Assembly (NCBI GenBank): GCA_902806215.1
Contig: CADCVT010000433.1
Span: forward strand, 1 to 6,737
Source: an uncultured Solirubrobacteraceae bacterium
GTDB taxonomy: Bacteria; Actinomycetota; Thermoleophilia; Solirubrobacterales; Solirubrobacteraceae
DNA length: 6,737 nt
Reading direction: 5' to 3'
Below the pieces are notes generated by a model, which saw only the letters and a program-made list of their open reading frames with translations, had not been told where the DNA came from and did no database searches. A program made the translations under genes and the position numbers. This document shows positions 1 to 4,835 of this stretch, piece by piece (position 1 is the first letter of the stretch; every line of letters starts with the position of its first letter).

Positions 1-465
1 CGCCGTCGCCGCGTAGGTCACGCCGCGCGCGACGCCGAACGCCGCCTCGGTGGCCGGCCCGGCGCCGTCGCCGATGAGGTCTGCGACGGCGGGCGCGGCG
101 CGCGTGCCGCCGTCGCCGACGGCGAAGACGAACCCGCCGGTCACCGGATGCGAGTCGGCCGACAGCACGCGGAAGGTCGCGACGTACGTCCCCGCGGGCA
201 GGCCGTCCTTGAGCCCGACGGCGATCGTCGTGTCGCCGCCGGGCCGCGACGTCCGCCCGTCGTCGACGCGCCGCGAGTCGGCGTCGAACACGCGGACCGC
301 GCCGAACGCCGCCTCGACCGGCTCGTTGAAGCGCACGACCACGCTCTCGGGTGCCGCGTCGAGCGACGCGCCCCGCGACGGGGTCGTCTCCTCCACGACG
401 GCGTGGCCGAGGGCGGCGGGCGCGCAGATCAGGAGCGCGAGCAGCGCCAGGAGGGCGGCCCTCAC
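1..465 (-). CDS. CopC-domain copper protein, probable CopC-CopD fusion (3' end outside window)
   Basis: The 155 visible codons begin with a short hydrophobic signal peptide (about residues 3-20) and then a CopC-type beta domain. Predicted cleavage after ALG puts His21 at the mature N-terminus. With Asp104 and His106 in the motif ADSHPVTGGF, this reproduces the H1/D-x-H Cu(II) site known for CopC proteins. The FNEPVEAAFGAVRVFD stretch (about 46-61) is also typical of the family. From about residue 140 the sequence (EAAFGVARGVTYAATA) looks like the start of a first CopD transmembrane helix, so a CopC-CopD fusion as in YcnJ-like proteins is likely, but the CopD part is cut off. The start is the second of two consecutive GTG codons (465), about 7 bases from GGGAGG; GTG at 468 would be too close. 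It overlaps the upstream stop as GTGA, implying translational coupling. Expected role: periplasmic or extracytoplasmic copper binding with membrane transfer of copper. Confidence 0.85.
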   Translation of the reverse strand, partial: MRAALLALLALLICAPAALGHAVVEETTPSRGASLDAAPESVVVRFNEPVEAAFGAVRVFDADSRRVDDGRTSRPGGDTTIAVGLKDGLPAGTYVATFRVLSADSHPVTGGFVFAVGDGGTRAAPAVADLIGDGAGPATEAAFGVARGVTYAATA

Positions 466-1124
466 CACGCCTCCTCCCTCGGGCCCGTCTCGGCGGCGGC
501 GCGGCGGCGGCGTCGCCGGACGAGCGGCACGAGCATGATGCTGCCGAGGATCAGGACGCCGCCGACGACGTACGCGGCGACCGGCGCCTCGGCGCTGCTC
601 CCGCGCCAGAACAGCGTGCCGTCGATCGTCGCGTCGCGCGACCCCGCGCGCAGCGGCACCTTCCAGTCGAACACCTTCTGCCGCTTGCTCCTGTCGGCGA
701 TCTTCGGCGGGTCCTGCTCGTTCATCCAGTGGATGCGGTGGTCGTGGAAGACGAAGCGCCCGTTGCGTGCGACGGCCTTCCACCGCGGTGCGGCCTTCGG
801 GTCGATCCCGTCCGGCACGTCCGCCCCGTCGTAGCGCTCGGTGTTGAGGTACGTGGCGGTCGAGCTGCGGTTGACCTCGACGACCCCGCCGGGCCGGAAG
901 CGCACGTACGGCTCGTCCTCGTAGCCGACGACGACGACGGTCTGCTCGAGGCCGTCGTCGACGAGCTGCAGGCTGTCGTCGCCGTTGACGACCTGCACGC
1001 GCAGGCCGGGGACGTCGGGCGTGCGGGTGACGAGCGACTCGAAGTCAGGGTTGCCCTCGTGGGCGGTTGCTGGTGCGGCCGTCGCCCCGAGGGCGAGGGT
1101 CGCGAGAAGCGCCGAACGGCGCAT
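462..1124 (-). CDS. Secreted, membrane-anchored conserved protein with HDHRIHWM motif (function unknown, copper-associated by context)
   Basis: This is a 220-residue protein. It has an N-terminal signal peptide (Met-Arg-Arg, hydrophobic to about residue 19), a likely cleavage at APATA|HEGN that leaves His22 first, an extracytoplasmic domain (about 22-180), one membrane helix (about 182-201) and a basic tail with six arginines (203-208). That topology places the domain outside the membrane. Landmarks are GYEDEPYVRF (67-76), HDHRIHW (127-133) and FDWKVPL (152-158). I recall this pattern from conserved uncharacterised actinobacterial proteins near copC; I know no assigned function. Three histidines plus Asp128 in one short motif, together with an N-terminal His, could bind metal, which is inference. 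The ATG has a strong Shine-Dalgarno (GAGAGGAGG, 5 bases upstream). The gene ends overlapping the CopC start by four bases. Confidence 0.85.
   Translation of the reverse strand: MRRSALLATLALGATAAPATAHEGNPDFESLVTRTPDVPGLRVQVVNGDDSLQLVDDGLEQTVVVVGYEDEPYVRFRPGGVVEVNRSSTATYLNTERYDGADVPDGIDPKAAPRWKAVARNGRFVFHDHRIHWMNEQDPPKIADRSKRQKVFDWKVPLRAGSRDATIDGTLFWRGSSAEAPVAAYVVGGVLILGSIMLVPLVRRRRRRAAAETGPREEAW
470..478 (-). promoter_or_regulatory. Ribosome binding site of the CopC gene, inside the upstream coding region
   Basis: The minus strand reads GGGAGGAGG here, within the last codons of the preceding gene. Its GGGAGG part lies 7 bases before GTG at 465, but only 4 before GTG at 468, so it selects the second GTG. 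The site supports coupled translation of the two envelope proteins. Confidence 0.6.
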
Positions 1125-1129
1125 GGATG

Positions 1130-1138
1130 CCTCCTCTC
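1130..1138 (-). promoter_or_regulatory. Ribosome binding site of the HDHRIHWM gene
   Basis: GAGAGGAGG on the minus strand ends 5 bases before the ATG at 1124. It is a near-perfect Shine-Dalgarno and one of the few strong ones in the window; it lies about 18 bases downstream of the palindrome pair. Confidence 0.7.
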
Positions 1139-1156
1139 ACAGCTCATAACGACATC

Positions 1157-1211
1157 CGAGAATCGCCCCCTGGGCGATTCTCGAAGGACGATCGCCCCTG
1201 GGCGATCGTCC
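1157..1211. repeat. Tandem perfect palindromes (two 12-bp-stem hairpins with a shared core)
   Basis: The first palindrome pairs CGAGAATCGCCC (1157-1168) with GGGCGATTCTCG (1172-1183) around a 3-base centre. The second pairs GGACGATCGCCC (1186-1197) with GGGCGATCGTCC (1200-1211) around 2 bases. Both share the core ATCGCCCC / TGGGCGAT and differ in their outer flanks with compensating changes on both arms, so pairing is conserved between the copies. They sit between the stop at 1215 and the start at 1124 of two minus-strand genes. No T-run follows on either strand, so a classical intrinsic terminator is not supported. They may act as a terminator or processing signal without a U-tract, a repetitive extragenic palindrome, or a double operator. 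Nothing similar recurs elsewhere in the window. Confidence 0.8.
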
Positions 1212-1214
1212 CGT

Positions 1215-1541
1215 TTACGCGGTGAGAGGAGCGGGTGGAGGACGGACGGCGCGCGCCGTGCCCAGGATCCGCCCGGCGCGCACGACGAGCGGCGGTGCGG
1301 GGCGTGGCTTGGGCTCAGCGGCGGCGGCACGACGCGGCCGGCGCCGGGCGGCGACCTTCGCGGCGAGGCGCGCGAGGCGCTCCTCCCCGACGTAGGAGCC
1401 CGCCAGCAGCGGCACCGCCAGGCACAGCAGCGGCGAGATCAGCAGGACGTCGGCGTGGATCCCGCCGAGCTCCACGCCGAGGCCGAGCGCCGCGAACACG
1501 ACGCCCAGCACGAGCATGACCTTGAGATCCCGGCGGGGCAT
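1215..1541 (-). CDS. Small two-helix membrane protein with basic Pro/Ala-rich tail, function unknown
   Basis: From the ATG at 1541 this gives 108 residues. Two hydrophobic segments (about 8-25 and 32-50) form a helical hairpin, followed by a tail rich in Arg, Ala and Pro (about 53-108, with ARRRPRRA at 65-72). With Arg3, Arg4 and Lys7 before the first helix, both ends are probably cytoplasmic. The frame is open further upstream to an ATG at 1640, but that start would run across the divergent SDR promoter and into the SDR coding region, and the added residues are not hydrophobic, so I chose 1541. No clear Shine-Dalgarno precedes it; a weak TACGGT nine bases upstream would allow near-leaderless transcription. 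I recognise no family. It is the first gene of the leftward cluster, but the 90-base palindrome spacer separates it from the two exported proteins, so a copper role is not established. Confidence 0.65.
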   Translation of the reverse strand: MPRRDLKVMLVLGVVFAALGLGVELGGIHADVLLISPLLCLAVPLLAGSYVGEERLARLAAKVAARRRPRRAAAAEPKPRPAPPLVVRAGRILGTARAVRPPPAPLTA

Positions 1542-1605
1542 CAACGCGTCACCGTACAGCCCTAACGCGCCAGACTGAAAATCCTTGCGTAGGGTGCCGA
1601 GGACG
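1542..1605. promoter_or_regulatory. Divergent promoter region
   Basis: This 64-base spacer separates two divergent starts and contains a locally AT-richer stretch (about 1571-1590). Rightward, TAGGGT (1590-1595) is a plausible -10 ten bases before the ATG at 1606. Leftward, TACGGT (1555-1550 on the minus strand) is a plausible -10 before 1541. Neither has a recognisable -35 at the usual spacing. Both would give very short or no leaders. The assignment rests on position and the TANNNT pattern only. Confidence 0.3.
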
Positions 1606-2574
1606 ATGCGCGTCTTCATCACCGGAGCCTCCGGGTTCATCGGCCGGGCCCTCGCCGATCGCTACCGCTCCGAGGGGCACGACGTGGCGGGCGTCGACCT
1701 CGTCGCCGACCCGGCGCACCACGTCGTCGCGGGCGACGTAGCCGAGGCCGGCGCCTGGCAGGAGCACGCCGCCGACGCCGACCTCGTGATCCACACTGCG
1801 GCTGTGGTGTCGTTCCGGCTCACCGACAAGGCCGGGACGTGGCGTGCCAACGTCGTCGGGACGCTCAACGCGCTCGAGGCGGCCGAGCGCGCCGGGGCGA
1901 AGCGCTTCGTGCACTTCTCCTCGATCACCGTGTTCGGCTACGACTTCCCCGACGGCGTGACCGAGCGCCATCCCGTGCAGCTGACCGGGATCCCGTACCC
2001 CGACACGAAGATCGCCGCCGAGCAGGTGGTTCTCCAGGCGCACGCGGAGGGCCGGATCCCGTGCACGATCATCCGGCCCGGCGACGTCTACGGGCCGCGG
2101 TCGCGCCCGTGGGCGGTCATGCCGGTCGAGCTCATCCGCTCGCGTCAGGTCGTCGTTCCCGACGGCGGGCGCGGCATCCACTCCCCCGTCTACGTCGACA
2201 ACCTCGTCGACGGCGTCGTCCTCGCGGCGGCGTCGGACGCCGGCGTCGGGCAGGTGTTCACGTTCGTCGACCCGGTGCGCGTGACGATCGGCGAGTTCTA
2301 CGGACGCTACGCCGACGCACTTGGGATGAAGCTCATGACCGCCCCGGCCGGCGTGGCCAAGGCGGGCGCGGCGGCGGCGTACGCGGTGGGACGGCTGCGG
2401 CGCGACCCCGACGTGCAGGTCCACCCGCTCGCGGCGGGCTACTTCCTGCGCACGGGCACCTACTCGAGCGCGAAGGCCCGCGACGTCCTCGGCTGGGAAC
2501 CCGCGGTCGGCTACGAGGAGGGCATGGAGCGCACGCTGACCTGGCTGCGCTCCGAGGGCCTCATCCCCGCCTAG
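1606..2574 (+). CDS. NAD-dependent epimerase/dehydratase (extended SDR family)
   Basis: This is a complete 322-residue extended short-chain dehydrogenase/reductase. The N-terminal Rossmann fold opens with ITGASGFIG, giving the dinucleotide-binding G7-x-x-G10-x-x-G13. Asp31 after the second strand favours NAD(H) over NADP(H). HTAAVVSF (63-70) follows. The catalytic site is Ser105/Ser106 (HFSSITVFG) with Tyr131-x-x-x-Lys135 (YPDTK). RPGDVYGPRSRPW (157-169) and the late VYVDNLVDGV (195-204) are typical of sugar-nucleotide epimerases and 3-beta-hydroxysteroid-dehydrogenase-like members. Cytosolic, with no membrane segment. The substrate cannot be told from sequence; no sugar-biosynthesis genes adjoin. 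The frame also opens at TTG 1585, but ATG 1606 starts exactly at the first Rossmann strand and has GAGGA just upstream, so I chose it. Its stop overlaps that of the convergent gene. Confidence 0.92.
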   Translation: MRVFITGASGFIGRALADRYRSEGHDVAGVDLVADPAHHVVAGDVAEAGAWQEHAADADLVIHTAAVVSFRLTDKAGTWRANVVGTLNALEAAERAGAKRFVHFSSITVFGYDFPDGVTERHPVQLTGIPYPDTKIAAEQVVLQAHAEGRIPCTIIRPGDVYGPRSRPWAVMPVELIRSRQVVVPDGGRGIHSPVYVDNLVDGVVLAAASDAGVGQVFTFVDPVRVTIGEFYGRYADALGMKLMTAPAGVAKAGAAAAYAVGRLRRDPDVQVHPLAAGYFLRTGTYSSAKARDVLGWEPAVGYEEGMERTLTWLRSEGLIPA

Positions 2575-2933
2575 ACGTTCACGCCTCTGTCGATCAACCA
2601 ATCCGCGACCGGCTGCGGCGGATCGCCCTTGAACTCGCTGCGCGCGGCCATCGCAAGGATGTCGATGTCGTCGTCGTCGATCTCGTCGCGCTTGTGGGCG
2701 AGGTAGAGCACGACGGCCTGGGCCATCGTGACCGCCGGGTCCTCGTCGGCGCCGAACGCGATGCGCTCCTCGAGGTTGTCGATGCCGGTCACGGGCTCGT
2801 CGGCGTCCTCGAAGCGCAGCTCGAACTCGCCCACGACGCCGTCCTCGTCGTCGGGATCGACGACGGCGCAGGCCCGGCGTACGAGCTCTGACAGGTGGAC
2901 GGGCTCGCTCTGGTGACGTGCGCTCTGGGCCAT
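2571..2933 (-). CDS. Acidic conserved protein of unknown function, last gene of the RNase HIII run
   Basis: This is a 120-residue, strongly acidic soluble protein with no signal peptide or membrane segment. Visible parts are an N-terminal helix-like stretch (13-25), an acidic region DPDDEDGVVGEFELRFED (26-43), a likely helix TMAQAVVLYLAHKRDE (69-84), an acid cluster EIDDDDID (84-91) and a C-terminal VADWLIDRG (109-117). I recognise no named domain. The start at 2933 is the first ATG, 10 bases after the RNase HIII stop, with no strong Shine-Dalgarno, so translation probably depends on coupling to the upstream gene. Its stop TAG lies inside CTAG (2571-2574), shared with the convergent SDR stop. 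A regular amphipathic composition and close packing argue for a real gene; the opposite-strand open frame across it is low-complexity Arg/Gly sequence. Confidence 0.75.
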   Translation of the reverse strand: MAQSARHQSEPVHLSELVRRACAVVDPDDEDGVVGEFELRFEDADEPVTGIDNLEERIAFGADEDPAVTMAQAVVLYLAHKRDEIDDDDIDILAMAARSEFKGDPPQPVADWLIDRGVNV

Positions 2934-2943
2934 GCGATCGGGA

Positions 2944-3840
2944 CTACCCGTCCAGAACCCTGTCAGTCGTCGCGAAGTGGAGCTTGGCGACGGATCCCAA
3001 CGCCTCGCGGCCCCCGGCGGCAGCGATCTGGCGCGCAGCCTCGACGACCTGGGGCGAGGCGCCCTTGGGCAGGGTGACGCCGATGCGCTCGGACGCGCGC
3101 GCGAGCCAGTCGAGGAAGGCCTCGCGCGCGACGATCGAGGCCGCGGCGACCGCGATGTCGGCCTCCGCTTTGGGGAACTGGACGATCCGCAGGTGCCGGG
3201 CGCCGCGCTCGGCGGCCTGCTCGACGACCCGTGCGTCGGCGAACTGGTCGACGATGGCGTAGGCCGGCGCCGGCCCGCGGGTCAGCAGCTCGGCGATCGA
3301 GCGCACGTGGGCCCAGGCCAGCAGCTGGTTCAGGCGCTTGCCCTCGCGCCGGAACTCCGCGTAGAGGCCGTTGTACCGCGGCGGCGCGACCTCGGTCTTC
3401 GCCCAGGACGCACGACGGCGGATCTCCGGCGCGAGCCGGCGCACGCGCGGATCGCTGAGCTGCTTGGAGTCCTGGACGCCGAGCGCGGCGAGCTCGGCCG
3501 CGACCTCGGGCGTCACGCACACCGCCGCGCTGACCAGCGGGCCGAAGTAGTCGCCCTTGCCCGACTCGTCGACGCCGGCCCATGGCGCGTCGCGCGGGAG
3601 GTCGATCGGCAGCTTCGGCGCTTGCGCAGGGACGACGAACTGGTCGACGAGCCGGCTCAGCACCTCGTGGTACTCGCCCTTGCCGTGGACGCGCACCGTG
3701 CCGGTCCGCCACAGCGTCACGCCGGCTCCCTCGAGGTCGTAGCGCCAGACCTCGCCGGTCCCCTTCACCTCACGCGGCTCGGCGCCGGAGCGTTCCAGCG
3801 CCTGGCGCAGCGCCTCCTGGCGCTCCGCCCCGACTTTCAA
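2944..3840 (-). CDS. rnhC: Ribonuclease HIII
   Basis: This is a 298-residue protein matching RNase HIII, which cleaves the RNA strand of RNA-DNA hybrids and serves in primer and R-loop removal. The N-terminal part (about 1-75) fits the substrate-binding TBP-like domain of this type. The catalytic RNase H fold begins at WAGVDESGKGDYFGPLV (87-103). The DEDE carboxylates can be placed at Asp91, Glu92, Asp198 (AIVDQFA) and Glu226 (PKAEADI), followed by AVAAASIVARE (230-240). The DESGKGDYFGPL form and the N-terminal extension separate it from RNase HII. Start: the only usable codon before the in-frame stop at 3912-3910 is TTG at 3840, with GGAG six bases upstream. That is a weak start, next to a hairpin, and suggests low or controlled expression. 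It lies 58 bases after the 69-residue gene and 10 before the acidic protein. RNase HIII is known mainly from Firmicutes, so its presence here is notable. Confidence 0.93.
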   Translation of the reverse strand: MKVGAERQEALRQALERSGAEPREVKGTGEVWRYDLEGAGVTLWRTGTVRVHGKGEYHEVLSRLVDQFVVPAQAPKLPIDLPRDAPWAGVDESGKGDYFGPLVSAAVCVTPEVAAELAALGVQDSKQLSDPRVRRLAPEIRRRASWAKTEVAPPRYNGLYAEFRREGKRLNQLLAWAHVRSIAELLTRGPAPAYAIVDQFADARVVEQAAERGARHLRIVQFPKAEADIAVAAASIVAREAFLDWLARASERIGVTLPKGASPQVVEAARQIAAAGGREALGSVAKLHFATTDRVLDG

Positions 3841-3846
3841 GAAGTG

Positions 3847-3850
3847 CTCC
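3847..3850 (-). promoter_or_regulatory. rnhC: Shine-Dalgarno that decides the TTG start of rnhC
   Basis: GGAG on the minus strand, six bases before TTG at 3840. No ATG or GTG lies in frame upstream before a stop, so this site fixes the start. Its first G is the last paired base of the neighbouring hairpin (3850-3870). Confidence 0.55.
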
Positions 3851-3893
3851 GCAGGGCATCCGGCCCTGCGTTCTGAGACGGCTGTTCGCCGTC
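3850..3893. promoter_or_regulatory. Two hairpins in the leader between the 69-residue gene and rnhC
   Basis: GACGGC (3877-3882) pairs with GCCGTC (3888-3893) around a 5-base loop. CGCAGGGC (3850-3857) pairs with GCCCTGCG (3863-3870) around a 5-base loop. Both stems are perfect and lie in the 58-base gap, in minus-strand transcripts just after the stop at 3899 and just before the rnhC ribosome binding site. No T-run follows, so an efficient intrinsic terminator is unlikely. They could reduce read-through, protect the upstream message, or limit access to the rnhC start. The effect is inferred; the pairing is seen. Confidence 0.5.
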
Positions 3894-3898
3894 CGGGC

Positions 3899-4108
3899 TC
3901 AACGTTCTTCTATTGGCGGGAACTCGCCCGGGACGCGCGGGCGGCGCCGGTCGCGCACCTGCCGCTGCCCGCCGTGGTCGCCCTCGGTGCGGCGCTCGCC
4001 CTTGCGGCGATCGATGATGACCTCGACGTTGGGGTCGTCCGCGTAGTAGTTCGCGAGCTTGTCGTAGAGGTCCGGAGCGAGCTCCTCTGGCACCACGCAG
4101 TAGATCAT
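3899..4108 (-). CDS. Small conserved protein with DRRxxERR motif, function unknown
   Basis: This 69-residue protein starts MIYCVVPEELAPDLYDKL and continues through a second strand-like stretch VEVIIDRR (28-35). The two halves look like a small alpha/beta unit (strand, helix 8-21, strand). The motif DRRKGERR (33-40) is followed by a charged, Arg-rich and probably disordered tail ending in FPPIEER. I recall similar small actinobacterial proteins with an N-terminal IYCVVP and a DRRxxxRR motif, but no function is known to me. It starts at ATG 4108, 12 bases after the upstream stop at 4121, with no good Shine-Dalgarno, which fits translational coupling. The basic motif could contact nucleic acid, which is inference from composition and from the neighbouring RNase HIII and EF-G-like genes. 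Confidence 0.75.
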   Translation of the reverse strand: MIYCVVPEELAPDLYDKLANYYADDPNVEVIIDRRKGERRTEGDHGGQRQVRDRRRPRVPGEFPPIEER

Positions 4109-4120
4109 CGCGCGCAGAGT

Positions 4121-4807
4121 CTACGCAGCGAGCGAAAGTTCGCCGCGCTCGTCGGCCACGGCGTTGGCGACGCGGTCCTCCTCGTCGAGCTCGGCGAGCT
4201 CCGTGCCCTGCGCGATGACGCGCACGCCGGCGGCCTCGTCGGCGAGGTCGACCTCGAACCGGTACCACGAGAGCTCCCACGCGACGGTGATCCCGACGAC
4301 GCTGCCCTCGGTGGCGCTGGGGACCACGGCGACGATCGGGCCACCGAGCGAGCGGGCGACGCCCGCGACGGTCCTCGGGTGGTCCGAGCCGTTGAACAGC
4401 TCGAGCGCGCGGGACATCTTCAGATCGAGGTTCGTCGGCACCGCGTGGACGTGGCGCTGGCGGGGCTCCTCGTACGTCTGCACGATCGGCTCGGGCGCCG
4501 GCGCAGGGCGCTCCTCGACGAGGCGCTCGCCGCCGCGCGACGGCAGGTCGTGGCCGTTGCGGCCACGACCGAAGCGCCCAAGCAGCGAGCGGCGGCGACC
4601 CTCGCCGGAGCGGCGCGTTCCGGCTCCCAGATCGAGCCCCTCGCGGATCCAGCCGTCGTGCGTCGCGCGGGCCGTGCAGAGCTCGCAGACCATGCGCCGG
4701 GCACCCGCGTTGAGGAAGACGTCGGCGTGTTCGCCGCGCAGCAGGGTGCGCCCGCACACGTCGCAGGCGACCGCCGCGTGCGACGTCGTGATGGACTTCC
4801 GGGTCAC
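4121..4807 (-). CDS. Protein with two N-terminal CxxC pairs (zinc-ribbon-like), function unknown
   Basis: This is a 228-residue soluble protein in three parts. Residues 10-50 hold Cys15-x-x-Cys18 and Cys41-x-x-Cys44 (CDVCG and CELCTA), spaced as in treble-clef or zinc-ribbon four-cysteine sites. Residues about 60-128 form a low-complexity linker rich in Arg, Gly, Pro and Glu. Residues about 128-200 form a compact domain (MSRALELFNGSDHPRTVAGV, then GGPIVAVVP and VAWELSWYRFEVDL). The tail is acidic (204-228). I know no named domain for the C-terminal part. The start is GTG at 4807, 28 bases after the EF-G-like stop; no Shine-Dalgarno sits at normal distance, but TACCCT (4819-4814 on the minus strand) lies six bases before GTG, so a leaderless internal promoter is possible. 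An alternative is read-through from the EF-G-like gene. Zinc binding is inferred from the cysteine pattern. Confidence 0.8.
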   Translation of the reverse strand: MTRKSITTSHAAVACDVCGRTLLRGEHADVFLNAGARRMVCELCTARATHDGWIREGLDLGAGTRRSGEGRRRSLLGRFGRGRNGHDLPSRGGERLVEERPAPAPEPIVQTYEEPRQRHVHAVPTNLDLKMSRALELFNGSDHPRTVAGVARSLGGPIVAVVPSATEGSVVGITVAWELSWYRFEVDLADEAAGVRVIAQGTELAELDEEDRVANAVADERGELSLAA

Positions 4808-4835
4808 CCGTCGAGGGTAGCGGTGCCCCCCTCCC

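Noticed and set aside
1157..1211. Classical Rho-independent terminator or short CRISPR-like repeat pair
   Set aside because: No T-run follows either stem on either strand, and two adjacent palindromes without unique spacers do not make an array.
351..1565. Long plus-strand open frame (404 codons) across the copper cluster
   Set aside because: It translates to low-complexity Arg/Gly/Ala/Asp sequence with no domain, and lies antisense to three better genes with signal peptides, membrane helices and ribosome binding sites.
1542..1640. N-terminal extension of the two-helix membrane protein to ATG 1640
   Set aside because: It would overlap the start of the divergent SDR coding region and cross the shared promoter region, and the extra residues show no signal or helix.
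1549..2601. Minus-strand open frame (350 codons) opposite the SDR gene
   Set aside because: His/Arg/Val/Asp-rich shadow of the clearly conserved SDR protein, typical of high-GC antisense frames.
1839..2891. Plus-strand open frame (350 codons) overlapping the SDR gene in another frame and running through the acidic gene
   Set aside because: Arg-rich low-complexity translation, no recognisable motif, and it would overlap two supported genes.
2932..3876. Plus-strand open frame (314 codons) opposite rnhC
   Set aside because: Exact antisense of RNase HIII, whose catalytic residues are all present on the minus strand.
3837..4757. Minus-strand open frame (306 codons) across the CxxC and DRRxxERR genes
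   Set aside because: Arg/Pro/Ala-rich out-of-frame product; the two smaller frames have balanced composition, conserved-looking motifs and tight spacing.
4808..4835. G-rich run before the CxxC gene as a quadruplex or terminator, and a small hairpin at its GTG
   Set aside because: Only two G-runs lie close together, the ACCC/GGGT stem is four base pairs, and there is no T-run.
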